64,000 nt of DNA from Nonomuraea pusilla (GCF_900109355.1 NZ_FOBF01000004.1:434001-498000), one strand, 5' to 3'. Counted from the first letter of the stretch, positions 24,301 through 32,785 are shown. Program-made: numbers and translations. Notes: generated from the sequence alone by a model not told the origin.

Positions 24301-26903
24301 GCGACGGTGCGCAGCCGGTCGGCGTCGAGGTCGGCGATGAAGCTCAGCATGCGCGGGTTCTGGGCGAGCGCGAGGAGGTCCTCGACGCCTTCCATGAGCC
24401 GCATGCGGGCCGACGCCTCGCCGTGGTCGTCGAACCTGTTGGACAGGTAGGAGCGGATCTGCTCGCGGCTGAAGTCCTCGACGCCGAGGACCCGCCGCTG
24501 CGGCAGCACGCCGACCATCTCGCCGAGCGAGGTCAGCACCTGGCTGTGCGACTTGAAGTGCTGGGTGCGGCTGGCGACGACGATCTTCGCCTTGTCCTCG
24601 GCCGCGGTGAGCAGGGTGGCCAGGTGGTCGGCGGCGCGGTCGTAGGTGAGGCGGGTGACGAGCTCGTCGAAGCCGTCGAACAACAGCACGATCCTGCCCT
24701 GCCTGAGCAGGTAGCGGAACGCCTTGAGGTCGATGAACTCCTCGCCGTGCCCGGCCAGGTGGGCGGCCACGAGCGCGTCGACGGAGTGCGCCTTGTCGAG
24801 GGCGCGCAGCTCGATGAGGATCGGGGTGAGGTGGGGCAGCTCCTCGGGGATGCGCCTGGCCAGCTCGCGCAGCGCGAACGTCTTGCCGTGGCCGAAGTCG
24901 CCGAGCAGCAGCAGGAACCGGCCGTGGTCGGAGGCCAGCAACCGCATCAGCTCGTCGGTCAGGCCCTCCTTGACCTGGGTGCCGGGGCGGTCGAGCTCGC
25001 GGTAGCGCTGCGGGACGTACAGGCCGGGCGGGTAGCGGCGGTCGCCGGTGACTCGGGCGGTCTGCTCCGCGACGTACCCCGACAGGTCGAGCAGGCCCTG
25101 GAACTCGGTGAAGCTGCGCAGCCGCACGCCCCTGCGCATGAGGTCGTCGCGCAGGGCGCGCGGCGCGGGCGGGCCCTGGTGGACCAGTTCGGCGGTCAGG
25201 CCGGCGGCGTGGGCGCGGCGGGCGAAGCCGGTGGCGGCCTCCTCGGTCAGCTCGCCCGCGTGCGCGCCGATCATGGTCTGCCTGACGAAGCCGTCGTCGG
25301 GGTGGGTGACGACGAGGTGGTCGGGGAACCTGCGGATCCTGGCGCGCTCGTGCCTGGCCTCGCAGACCTCGGTGATGCGGTCGAGCAGCAGCTCGACCGG
25401 GCTCGGCTCGCGCTCGTCCGGCTTGGGGGCCGGCGCGGGCGCGCCGGGGGTCTCGCCGGTGAACGTGGCGTGCGCGGCCCGCCAGGCGCGGGCGGCCCGC
25501 TGGGGCTCGCCGGCGTCGGGCAGCCACAGGCGCGTGCCCTCGGGGGTGATCTCGACGACGTGGTGGCGACCTGACCGCGGGGCCGCCACGTACGGGGCCG
25601 CCCCGTCGCGGGCGGCCTCGCCGGAGCCGTGCAGGAGCAGGTTGAGCCGGTGCGCGAGCAGCCGGTCGAAGGTCGTGGCGTCGCGCAGCCCAGCAGGAGG
25701 GTGGCCCATCAGGCCGAGCCGCAGCCAGCCGCTCTCCTCGTACGGGCGCAGCCGCTCGGCGAACCAGGCCGCCTGCGCCTCGCCCAGCAGCGCGTACGCG
25801 TCGCGCTCCAGGTGGCTCATGGCCATGGTGGAGTTCAGCCCGGCCACGGCCACCTTCAGGTCGGGCACCTCGAAGAGGGTCCAGGGCTGCCCGCCGTCGA
25901 AGACACGGTCGTCGAGCCCCTGGAACACCTCGGCGAACAGCCCGGCGAAGTGCCGCCACTTGGGCCAGTACGGCGGCTGCGGGCTGACGTCGTCGGCCTC
26001 GCAGGTCAGGAAGTACGCGCTGGCGGCGGCCTTGGTCACGTCGCGCGGGCCGGGCACGATCAGCAGCCGGTGCGGTTCGAGGCCGATGAGCAGCCGAAGG
26101 TCGGTGAGGAAACGGGTGGCCTGCCCGAACTGCCCCAGGCTGCCCGACTCGGTCAGGTCGCCGCTCACCACCATGAGGTCGGGGCGCGGCATGCCGCGGT
26201 CGTACATGGCGGTGAGGTCGGCCCAGATGCGGGCCTGCATGTCCTCGGGCGTGAACGGGTCGCCGGGGTCGGGCAGGGCCCTGCCGAACCGGGGGCCGCC
26301 GATGTGCAGCACGCTGACCGACTCGCGTCCGCGCGGGGCGCCGGAGGCGGGCGGGAACTTCGGCGCGGTGACCGGGGCGCGCCTGGCCCTGGCCCGCTCG
26401 GCGGGCGGGGGCAGCGTGGGCGGGGGCGGCGGCGCGGCGGCGCCGGTGGGGAAGGCGGGCGCGGCGTCGGGCTTGGCGCGCCCGGCCATGGCCTCGCCGA
26501 CCCGGCCCAGGAGCAGCGCCCTGGCGTGGCCCTCGTCGGCGACGCCGAGGAGGTCGACCCAGGTGATGGTGGACAGCAGCCCTTCGAGCTGGACGTCCTC
26601 CAGCCGGATCGTCACGAGCTTGTTGGACGGGTTGTCGGGGTCGGCGCGCAGCGCGGCCTGCCACTCCATGCGGCCGTAGCGGGAGGTGAGGTAGTGACGC
26701 GAGAGCACGGCCACGACGAGGTGCGCCTCGCTGACCCCGCGGTCCATGAAGTCGATGAAGTTCGTGCCGGGCACGAAGTCCCACGCCTGGATCATGGTGC
26801 GGTAGCCCGCGGCCTCCAGCTCCCAGGCGATCCAGGTCGCCCAGGCGGTGTCGGCGGGGGAGTAGCTGACGAAGATGTCGGTCGGCCTGCCGTCGCGCGC
26901 CAT
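21324..26903 (-). CDS. TIR - pseudo-metallophosphoesterase - NACHT - pentapeptide - WD40 giant protein
   Basis: One frame of 1,859 residues. A TIR domain (about 8-140; TDIFVSYSPADTAW, putative NADase Glu80 in SRYGRMEW) is followed by a Pro/Ala linker. A calcineurin-like phosphoesterase fold follows (about 194-405) whose metal motifs are broken: HIGGPRF where D-x-H is expected, VPGPRDV where GNHD is expected; only SGDLTE survives. Next come an alpha/beta module (about 520-600), a NACHT NTPase (Walker A GDFGHGKT, Lys674; Walker B LLFDGFDEL), a helical region, about 19 pentapeptide repeats (1047-1130), 15 WD40 repeats (about 1186-1795) and a conserved-looking tail. ATG 26903 is chosen because GATACT lies 6 nt upstream and the TIR starts at once. 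It looks like a STAND-type sensor with a TIR effector, probably an anti-phage protein; the trigger is unknown. Confidence 0.9.
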   Translation of the reverse strand: MARDGRPTDIFVSYSPADTAWATWIAWELEAAGYRTMIQAWDFVPGTNFIDFMDRGVSEAHLVVAVLSRHYLTSRYGRMEWQAALRADPDNPSNKLVTIRLEDVQLEGLLSTITWVDLLGVADEGHARALLLGRVGEAMAGRAKPDAAPAFPTGAAAPPPPPTLPPPAERARARRAPVTAPKFPPASGAPRGRESVSVLHIGGPRFGRALPDPGDPFTPEDMQARIWADLTAMYDRGMPRPDLMVVSGDLTESGSLGQFGQATRFLTDLRLLIGLEPHRLLIVPGPRDVTKAAASAYFLTCEADDVSPQPPYWPKWRHFAGLFAEVFQGLDDRVFDGGQPWTLFEVPDLKVAVAGLNSTMAMSHLERDAYALLGEAQAAWFAERLRPYEESGWLRLGLMGHPPAGLRDATTFDRLLAHRLNLLLHGSGEAARDGAAPYVAAPRSGRHHVVEITPEGTRLWLPDAGEPQRAARAWRAAHATFTGETPGAPAPAPKPDEREPSPVELLLDRITEVCEARHERARIRRFPDHLVVTHPDDGFVRQTMIGAHAGELTEEAATGFARRAHAAGLTAELVHQGPPAPRALRDDLMRRGVRLRSFTEFQGLLDLSGYVAEQTARVTGDRRYPPGLYVPQRYRELDRPGTQVKEGLTDELMRLLASDHGRFLLLLGDFGHGKTFALRELARRIPEELPHLTPILIELRALDKAHSVDALVAAHLAGHGEEFIDLKAFRYLLRQGRIVLLFDGFDELVTRLTYDRAADHLATLLTAAEDKAKIVVASRTQHFKSHSQVLTSLGEMVGVLPQRRVLGVEDFSREQIRSYLSNRFDDHGEASARMRLMEGVEDLLALAQNPRMLSFIADLDADRLRTVAAARHTLSPALLYEEILTSWLAFEERRARVPGSPVSLTVDELWHAVTALALRLWDSGEALLGVDELTEVAETLTDLAGGQLSPAHTAYAMGSGSLLVRTEEGMFGFIHISVMEWLIARHIAATLDDPVALSRRPLSALTVEFLCDLADVRALRAWVADPPPGDVARANAVKIAARLRTPAKADLRGANLKGEDLSARDLQEVDLTGADLSEATLVGTNLSRAVLRDARLTGARLDGAKLAGADLRGADLSGARLARTDLSDALLEGSRWHRAALIEVSGTLPHLPGAAVVPGQPVEVEFAPAALGVPYGYHFQTSRLPEPIAYSPGGSTIAIGSEDGGVLLCVGGSPVRTLQGHRGRVYAVHFAGHLLATGAGDGEVRLWDSLTGALLRTLTGHPDGVWPVRLSHDGELVAAGGGDGVVRVWETATGRLVHELAGHQAPVYTASFGRSVLVTGDAGGTVRVWDLRTGATARTLDGHRGSVYRALHSPDGTLLVTGDEAGTVRLWDTGTWTPLHTLSGHAGSVYCVAFSPDGTLLASGDTAGAVRLWDVSGEPLGVHTTHAAAVYQVAFSPDGRTLASGDSSGVVRLLGVGGGQRVELTGHRSSVWPFAFRPDGEQLATSSNDGTVRLWDPATGKCQRVLRGHGRRISSVRFSADGTMLATSGNDGVVRVWEPRTGRRLREFTGSADRLISALFSPAKPVLATSSNDGGVHFWNAVTGEYERELNAETDHVWAEAFSPDGDMLATANDDDSVRIWYRPTGRLAVNLVDHRGRVRSIAFSPDGRYVATGCDDRLVRLWHVASGGRVATLEGHTDRVYSVAFSPSGRHLASAGNDGKAMMWELMEGQPWQPRLVHTFDGHEGRLWSVAFDASGARLATGGDDLTVRVWDTAGGGLLHTLRGHARRVWSVAFSPASDLLASAGDDGVVILWEGGERRATLLGLPEGWAALAPDGRYKVQGDPGGQFWHVIGMTRFELGELDAYLPGVRQLPLDAPI

Positions 26904-26909
26904 CTGCCC

Positions 26910-26939
26910 AGTATCGCTCGCGGGACCCGCGTTCCGCAG
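26910..26939 (-). promoter_or_regulatory. candidate leaderless promoter of the TIR-NACHT-WD40 gene
   Basis: On the minus strand CTGCGG, an 18-bp spacer and GATACT end 6 nt before ATG 26903. The divergent transporter gene starts 57 bp away, with a similar GATCAT 6 nt before its GTG, so both genes share a very short control region. Confidence 0.45.
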
Positions 26940-26960
26940 CCGGTGTGCGATCATCGTCGA

Positions 26961-28133
26961 GTGTGGCGGCGTCTCGGTGTGCTCGACTGGATCAGGATCG
27001 GCCTGCTCGCGCTCGGGCTGGTCTTCGTGGCCACCGGCCTGCTCCCGCTGAGTGAGGCCAGGGAGAGCTTCGACGAGATCTGGCCGTTGCTGATCTTCCT
27101 GGTCGGCGTCATCGTCCTGGCGGAGCTGACCAAGGAGGCCAGGGTCTTCGACGTCATCGCGGCGAGGATGGCGATGCTCGGGCGCGGCAACTACGCGGCG
27201 CTCTTCTTTCTTTGTACGGCCTTCGCGTCATTTGTCACGATATTTCTGAATCTTGACACGACGGCCGTGCTCCTCACCCCCGTCATGCTCGCCCTCGCGC
27301 CCAGGGCCCGCATCGCCGCCCTGCCCCTGGCCATGACCACCATCTGGCTGGCCAACACCGCGAGCCTGCTGCTGCCCGTCTCCAACCTGACGAACCTCCT
27401 GGGCATGCAGAAGATCGGCATGGACGCCCAGGCGTTCGCCGCCCGCATGTGGGCGCCGCAGGTCGCCGCCATCGCCGTCACCATGGCCTTCCTGTGGGCG
27501 TTCTACTGGCGCCGGGGCCGGCGCGGCGACCTGCGCTACACCCCGCCGGCCGTGGAGCCGGTCGGCGACCCCGTGCTGTTCGGCGCCGCCTCGGCCGCCT
27601 GCCTGGTCTTCATCGCCCTGCTGCTGTTCAAGGCGCACGTCGCGGTGGCGGCGGTGGCGGCGGCGGCCGTCGTCCTCGCCGCCTTCCTCCTCCGCGACCG
27701 CTCCCGCCTGTCCTGGGCGCTGGTGCCCTGGCAGCTCGTCGTCTTCGTGACCGGGCTGTTCCTGGTGGTGCCCACGCTGAGCAGGCACGGCCTGGCCGGG
27801 CTGATGACCTGGATGATCGGCGCGGAGGGCGACCCCTACCGCGCGGCGGCCGTCGGCGCCGGGCTGTCCAACGCCATCAACAACCTGCCCGCCTTCCAGG
27901 CCGTGGCCGCCGTCATCCCGGCCGGCGACCGCGACCTGCTGCTCGCCCTGCTCGTGGGCACCAACGTCGGCCCCGTCGTCACGCCGTGGGCGTCGCTCGC
28001 CACGCTGCTGTGGTTCGAGTCGTGCCGCAGGCACGGCGTGCAGGTGCCGATGCGCCGCTTCCTCGCCACCGGCGCCGGCCTCGCCGTGATCGGCACCCTC
28101 GCGACCGTCTGGGCGCTCGTCCACGTGGGCTGA
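26961..28133 (+). CDS. ArsB/NhaD-superfamily ion transporter
   Basis: A 390-residue polytopic membrane protein of the ion transporter superfamily that holds ArsB, NhaD and the SLC13 carriers. Eleven or so hydrophobic segments are seen. Two inverted-repeat hairpin regions are recognisable: FLNLDTTAVLLTPVMLALA then NTASLLLPVSNLTNLL, and GAGLSNAINNLPAFQAVAAV then GTNVGPVVTPWASLATLLWF, the classic NN-loop and TP/TPWAS motifs. Arsenite, sodium or dicarboxylate export cannot be told apart. GTG 26961 is the first in-frame start after the TIR gene; GTG 26979 is an alternative. It diverges from the TIR-NACHT gene, but no functional link is implied by sequence alone. Confidence 0.85.
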   Translation: MWRRLGVLDWIRIGLLALGLVFVATGLLPLSEARESFDEIWPLLIFLVGVIVLAELTKEARVFDVIAARMAMLGRGNYAALFFLCTAFASFVTIFLNLDTTAVLLTPVMLALAPRARIAALPLAMTTIWLANTASLLLPVSNLTNLLGMQKIGMDAQAFAARMWAPQVAAIAVTMAFLWAFYWRRGRRGDLRYTPPAVEPVGDPVLFGAASAACLVFIALLLFKAHVAVAAVAAAAVVLAAFLLRDRSRLSWALVPWQLVVFVTGLFLVVPTLSRHGLAGLMTWMIGAEGDPYRAAAVGAGLSNAINNLPAFQAVAAVIPAGDRDLLLALLVGTNVGPVVTPWASLATLLWFESCRRHGVQVPMRRFLATGAGLAVIGTLATVWALVHVG

Positions 28134-28231
28134 CGTCGCCCGTTCACCCGGGCGCCACCCCGCGTCAATGGTCTGGATCTTTGCCTTTGCCACGCTGGCC
28201 GCGCTCAACCCTGAAGATCGTGAGGTCACCC

Positions 28232-30298
28232 ATGTCCCGTGGACCGTCCCGCCGTACCTTCCTCGCCCTGGGCGCAGGCGTCGCGGCCGGCTCGCTCCTG
28301 CCACCGTCCGTGCACCGCGCCCTGGCCATGCCGATGCCCGAGGGCGGCCTGTCCGCCGTCAAGCACGTGGTCTTCCTCATGCAGGAGAACCGCTCGTTCG
28401 ACCACTACTTCGGCACCATGCGCGGCGTGCGCGGCTTCGGCGACCGCAACGCGATCAGGCTGCGGAACGGCAAGAGCGTCTTCGAGCAGCCGAACGGCGC
28501 CGCGAGCGTGCTGCCGTTCCCCGTGCGCGAGGCCGCCGACCTGGTCGGCAAGGACCTGCAGTGGATCAGCGCCCTCGCCCACGGCTGGAGCGACGGCCAG
28601 AAGGCCGCCGCCAAGGGCTGGCACGACGGCTGGATCCCGGCCAAGAGCCCGGCCACGATGACGTACTACCGGCGCGAGGACCTGCCGCTGCAGTACGAGC
28701 TGGCCGACACCTTCACCATCTGCGACGCCTACCACTGCTCGGTGCTCTCCTCGACCAGCCCGAACAGGAACTACCACGTCTCCGGCCACACCGGCTACGA
28801 GCCCGGCACCACCAAGCGCGCCATCGACAACGCCGCGTACGCCGAGGACACCCACGCCGGCTACACCTGGACGAACGCCGGCGAGATCCTGCAGGCCGCC
28901 GGACACTCGTGGAAGGTCTACCACGAGTGGGACAACTACGAGGACAACAACCTGGAGTTCTACGCCCGCTTCCGGCAGATCGCCCGCAAGGCGCTGCAGG
29001 GCGACTACCGCAGCATGGACTCCTTCTACGGCGCCCTGCGCGGAGCCTCGGAGTCCAGGAGGCAGCAGCTGCTCGCCCGCCTCGACGAGGGCGTGGCCAA
29101 GCTGACGGCCGAGGAGCGCGAGCTGTTCGAGCGCTGCCTGCGCCGCGTGCCCGCGGGGCAGCTCGCCGCCTCGTTCCGCGCCGACGTCGAGGCCGGGACG
29201 CTGCCGCAGGTCAGCTACATCGTCCCCTCCGCCGCCGACTCGGAGCACCCGAGCGCGTCCTCGCCGATCCAGAGCGCCAGGATCACCTACGACATCCTCG
29301 ACGCCATCGCCTCGCACCCCGAGACCTGGCAGTCCACCGTCCTGTTCATCACCTACGACGAGAACGACGGCTTCTTCGACCACGTCCCGCCGCCGCTGCC
29401 GCCCGCCGACCAGACGTCCGACTACTACGACGGCAACCCGATCGGCCTCGGCATCCGGGTGCCGATGACGGTGGTGTCGCCGTGGAGCGCGGGCGGGCAC
29501 GTCTGCTCCCAGGTCTTCGACCACACCGCCACCGTCCGCTTCCTGGAGACCTGGCTGGGGGTGCGCTTCCCCGACATCACGCCGTGGCGGCGCGCCGTCT
29601 CCGGCGACCTGACCTCGGCGTTCGACTTCTCCGGCAGCTCGCGGCCGCCCGCCCCCGCCAGGCCCGCCGCCGTGCCCGCGTTCACCGGGCGCTGGCGTCC
29701 CGCGCCGCCCGCCCAGCAGGCCATGCCCGTGCAGGAGGAGGGCGTCAAGCCGGCCCGGCCGCTGCCGTACCAGCCGAACGCGTGGGCGCGGCTGCTCGGC
29801 GACACGCTGGAGCTGACGCTCGCCAACAGCGGCGCGGCGAGCGCGCACCTCGCGCTCTACCCGTACGCGGGCGAGTTCGGCCTGCCCCGGCAGTTCGACG
29901 TGCAGGGCAGCGTCACGGAGCAGGTGGCGCTCCCCGGTGACGCGTACGACCTGCTGCTGGTCGGCCCGAACGGGTTCCGGCGCGAGTTCGGCGGCGCCAG
30001 GACCGGGGCCGCGGCGCGCGTCCAGGTGTCCAGCGTGATCGACATCGACCCGCGCAGGCTGCGCGTCGAGATCGCCAACAACGGCGACCAGCGGGTGGTG
30101 CTGCGCGTACGGGCCCTCGCGTACGGCGACAAGGAGCAGACCGTGCCGCTGCGGCCCGGCCAGTACCGGCAGGTCGTCTGGCCGCTGGAGGACTCCCACG
30201 GGTGGTACGACCTGCGCGTCACCTGCGACGAGGACCCGGCCTTCAACCGCCGGCTGATGGGCCACGTCGAGAACGGCCGCCCCAGCGTCACCGGCTGA
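28232..30298 (+). CDS. secreted phospholipase C (phosphocholine-specific type)
   Basis: A 688-residue enzyme with a Tat signal (SRRTFLALGAG, residues 6-16). The catalytic phosphoesterase domain begins VKHVVFLMQENRSFDHYFGT, the family hallmark with the metal-binding Glu-Asn, and includes YDENDGFFDHVPPP near 370 and the HTATVRFLETWLGV segment. Two C-terminal DUF756-like beta domains follow (about 505-590 and 595-685), as in PlcH/PlcN. It should cleave phosphatidylcholine or sphingomyelin outside the cell. ATG 28232 has GAGGTCACCC upstream. Its 3-prime end overlaps the convergent inositol-monophosphatase-like gene by 11 bp. Confidence 0.93.
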   Translation: MSRGPSRRTFLALGAGVAAGSLLPPSVHRALAMPMPEGGLSAVKHVVFLMQENRSFDHYFGTMRGVRGFGDRNAIRLRNGKSVFEQPNGAASVLPFPVREAADLVGKDLQWISALAHGWSDGQKAAAKGWHDGWIPAKSPATMTYYRREDLPLQYELADTFTICDAYHCSVLSSTSPNRNYHVSGHTGYEPGTTKRAIDNAAYAEDTHAGYTWTNAGEILQAAGHSWKVYHEWDNYEDNNLEFYARFRQIARKALQGDYRSMDSFYGALRGASESRRQQLLARLDEGVAKLTAEERELFERCLRRVPAGQLAASFRADVEAGTLPQVSYIVPSAADSEHPSASSPIQSARITYDILDAIASHPETWQSTVLFITYDENDGFFDHVPPPLPPADQTSDYYDGNPIGLGIRVPMTVVSPWSAGGHVCSQVFDHTATVRFLETWLGVRFPDITPWRRAVSGDLTSAFDFSGSSRPPAPARPAAVPAFTGRWRPAPPAQQAMPVQEEGVKPARPLPYQPNAWARLLGDTLELTLANSGAASAHLALYPYAGEFGLPRQFDVQGSVTEQVALPGDAYDLLLVGPNGFRREFGGARTGAAARVQVSSVIDIDPRRLRVEIANNGDQRVVLRVRALAYGDKEQTVPLRPGQYRQVVWPLEDSHGWYDLRVTCDEDPAFNRRLMGHVENGRPSVTG

Positions 30299-31109
30299 CG
30301 CCGGGCCCCCGGCGCAGCAGCGACAGCAGGGCCGGCAGCGCGCGCGGATGGGCGGCCACGAAGCTGCGGTCGTCCTCCGTGCCGTCGATGGCCTCCTCGA
30401 ACGGGCCGCCGTCGAGCGACCTGATCTCGATCCCGGCCTCCCTGGCGAGCAGCGCGCCCGCGGGGAGGTCGACCGCCTCGGCCCGGTAGCCGACGATGCC
30501 GTCGATGTCGCCGCGCGCCAGCATCGCCCAGGCCAGCAGCGGCGCCCACAGCTGCAGCACCCGCCTGGCGTTGAGGTCGAGCGCCGACTTCAGCGCGCGG
30601 ACCCGCGCGTCGTCCCTGGTGACGGCGTACCCCTGGGTCCAGGCGAGCAGCGGCCCGTGCGGGCTCGCGCTGTAGGCGGCGGCCAGCCGGGTGCCCGGCG
30701 AGGCGACGGCGCCGCGGTCGCGGATCGCCGACCAGGTGCGGCAGGTGACCGGGTCGTGCACGACCCCCACCACGGGCAGCCCGGCCCGGCACAGCGCGAG
30801 GCCGACGACGTAGGCGGGCAGGCCGATGGCCAGGTTGTTGGTGCCGTCGAGCGGGTCGACCAGCCAGGTCCACTCGCTCTCGGCGGCCCCGGCCAGCCCC
30901 GACTCCTCGGCGATCACCCGGTGCGACGGGTACGCCGTCAGGATCCGCTCCAGCAGCAGCTTCTCCGAGGCCAGGTCGAGGTCGGTCACCACGTCGCCGG
31001 AGCCGCCCTTGGCCCGCACGCCGAGCGAGCCGGGCGCCCCGGCCCGCAGCAGCGCTCCCGCGGCCTCCGCGGCCTCCACGGCGACCGCACGCGCGTGATC
31101 AAGGTCCAT
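30288..31109 (-). CDS. inositol-monophosphatase-family phosphatase
   Basis: A 273-residue member of the Mg2+-dependent, Li+-sensitive phosphatase family (IMPase, CysQ, histidinol phosphatase HisN-like). Metal-site motifs are GDVVTDLDLASE, EESG, DPLDGTNN (the DP-D-GT signature) and the C-terminal AVDLPAGALLAREAG, where the usual W of WD is replaced by V. ATG 31109. It is the third gene of a tight operon with the cupin-like gene 9 bp upstream and the two-TM gene beyond it. The substrate may be a phosphorylated sugar, inositol or nucleotide; context does not settle it. Confidence 0.9.
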   Translation of the reverse strand: MDLDHARAVAVEAAEAAGALLRAGAPGSLGVRAKGGSGDVVTDLDLASEKLLLERILTAYPSHRVIAEESGLAGAAESEWTWLVDPLDGTNNLAIGLPAYVVGLALCRAGLPVVGVVHDPVTCRTWSAIRDRGAVASPGTRLAAAYSASPHGPLLAWTQGYAVTRDDARVRALKSALDLNARRVLQLWAPLLAWAMLARGDIDGIVGYRAEAVDLPAGALLAREAGIEIRSLDGGPFEEAIDGTEDDRSFVAAHPRALPALLSLLRRGPGVSR

Positions 31110-31118
31110 GGGACCCCC

Positions 31119-31757
31119 TCAGGTCAGGTGGGCGGCGATCAGTCGGACGGCGAGCGCCGTCTCCTCCGGGTCGAGGGGCTGTCTGGCGACGTGGTGGGTG
31201 CCCACGCCCAGCGGGCCGAGCGACAGGTCGCGGCTCCCCGGGCGGCCCCGGCCGAGCGCGATCGTGGCGGCCTCGCCGCCCTCCGGCACCACGCTGCTGT
31301 GGAAGCGGTCGGCGGGCAGCGTGTACGTCTCGCCGGGGCCGAACACCTCCACCAGCCCCGTGGCGTGCCTGACCGTGCGCGGCGTGGGCGAGATGCGGTC
31401 GCCGTCGGCGCCGCTCACCACCTCGAACACCCGGTGCGTCGCGTCGGGCCCGGCGTCGGAGACCACCGCGTGGACGTTGCGCACCTGGCCGTACAGGACG
31501 TGGCTGACGAGGTCCCAGCTGTGGCAGTGGATCTGGGACGTCGTGCTCTCGGCGGGCGCGAGCGACGTGGACCACAGATGGAGGCATACCCCGTCGCCGC
31601 CGTCGCGTTCGAGCGGCAGGCAGACGAATCCCAGCGGGTGGCGCACCGCCGCGACGCGGGCCGGGCGCGCGACGGCATCGACGGCCGCGAGCGCCTCCAG
31701 CGCCCACGCCCTCGCCTCGCCGGCGAGGACCCGCCGGTGGACGGCCCCGTAGCTCAT
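31119..31757 (-). CDS. cupin-like protein of unknown function
   Basis: A 212-residue protein. QIHCHSWDLVSHVLYGQVRN carries an HxHxW cluster and the hydrophobic spacing of a cupin beta-barrel metal site; the second half has GETYTLPADRFHSS, like cupin motif 2 with its histidine. It may thus bind a metal and a small acidic ligand. ATG 31757 overlaps the stop of the two-TM gene upstream (ATGA), so translation is coupled. No enzyme name can be given. Its partners, a membrane protein and a small-molecule phosphatase, suggest a shared small-molecule pathway. Confidence 0.72.
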   Translation of the reverse strand: MSYGAVHRRVLAGEARAWALEALAAVDAVARPARVAAVRHPLGFVCLPLERDGGDGVCLHLWSTSLAPAESTTSQIHCHSWDLVSHVLYGQVRNVHAVVSDAGPDATHRVFEVVSGADGDRISPTPRTVRHATGLVEVFGPGETYTLPADRFHSSVVPEGGEAATIALGRGRPGSRDLSLGPLGVGTHHVARQPLDPEETALAVRLIAAHLT

Positions 31758-32785
31758 GACCCGTACGGGTTCACGGCCCGCAGCGCCTTGCGCGCGATGT
31801 CGACGACGTCCCTGCCGTTGTAGGACCTCGGCAGGGGCACCCCGATGCGTTCGAACAGCTCCTGCACCTCCTCGATGGTCGGCTCGTCGCTCAGCGGCGC
31901 CTTCTTGTACGCCTCCAGCGGCACCCGGCGGGCCTGCTCGAAGCTGAGCCGCAGCTCGGTGTCGCAGTTCTCGTAGTAGAAGGTGCCGGCGAGCGCGGTC
32001 ATGGCCCGGTTCGGGTCCTCGACCGTCATGATCAGGCGGGTGTCCGACAGGTCCCAGCGGAACGTCGTCATCGTGGACGACAGGCCCACCGCGATGTCGA
32101 GCAGCCCGTAGCGCTGGCGGTACCAGAAGGCGGCCAGGATCGTCGCGTACGACTCCTTCCTGACCCTGTCGGTCGTCCAGGTCTCGCCGGTGGCGTCGGG
32201 CGCGTCGGACAGCGAGCGGCGGTAGTGGGCGTAGGTCTCGCACACCTCGGTGTCGGCCGGGTCGATGATCTCGACCCTGACGGTGAGGTGGCGCTTGTCG
32301 CGCCTGGCCGCCGCCACGCAGGCGGGCAGGGTGACGGCCCGCAGGTACGTGCCGGTGCCGCCCTTGAAGCTCCACCTGGTGGTGTCCTTGCGCGCCTCGG
32401 CGTGGGCCTGCGCGATCTCCTGCCTGCTGCCGAGCACCCTGACGAGCTGCAGCGCGTCGAGCGCCTTGCGGGTGCCGGTGACCAGCGTCTCGATCTCCTC
32501 CAGCCGGGCCAGCCGCACGGGCAGCTGGGCCAGCGCCCCGGAGGTGATGGTCTCCTCGACGGGCGCCTGCCTGGCCCGGTCGCGCAGCAGCGCGGTGGCC
32601 ACCAGCGCCATGATCACGAGCGTGGCGGCGTTGACGAGCTGGGTCTGCACGTCGGTGGGCACGACCTCGTTCGGCATGATGCCGAGGACGCCGATCACGA
32701 TGGCCAGCAGGAGCGCGATGGCCCCGTCGGCGTTCTGCGCCGCCCACGGTGCGATCCGCTTCAGCGCCGCCCAGAACCGTGCCAT
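31754..32785 (-). CDS. two-TM membrane protein with a conserved-looking cytoplasmic domain
   Basis: A 343-residue protein. Two hydrophobic segments (about 20-37 and 48-66) are followed by a short helical linker and a soluble domain of about 230 residues. The soluble part has TTRWSFKGGTGTYLRAVTLP and a strand-rich core (HLTVRVEIIDPADTEVCETY; TMTTFRWDLSDTRLIMTVED), a layout reminiscent of phospholipase-D-like sensor domains but without an HxK motif. ATG 32785 begins an operon of three genes with start/stop overlap. Family not recognised; a membrane-anchored effector or sensor is one possibility. Confidence 0.68.
   Translation of the reverse strand: MARFWAALKRIAPWAAQNADGAIALLLAIVIGVLGIMPNEVVPTDVQTQLVNAATLVIMALVATALLRDRARQAPVEETITSGALAQLPVRLARLEEIETLVTGTRKALDALQLVRVLGSRQEIAQAHAEARKDTTRWSFKGGTGTYLRAVTLPACVAAARRDKRHLTVRVEIIDPADTEVCETYAHYRRSLSDAPDATGETWTTDRVRKESYATILAAFWYRQRYGLLDIAVGLSSTMTTFRWDLSDTRLIMTVEDPNRAMTALAGTFYYENCDTELRLSFEQARRVPLEAYKKAPLSDEPTIEEVQELFERIGVPLPRSYNGRDVVDIARKALRAVNPYGS

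Noticed and set aside
25100-26320. Active metallophosphoesterase in the TIR protein
   Set aside because: The D-x-H, GNHD and HH ligands are all substituted; only GDLTE is kept, so catalysis is unlikely.
26961-28133. Transporter as part of a defence system with the TIR gene
   Set aside because: The genes diverge and share only a short intergenic region; ArsB/NhaD-type carriers have no known immune role, so a link is not claimed.
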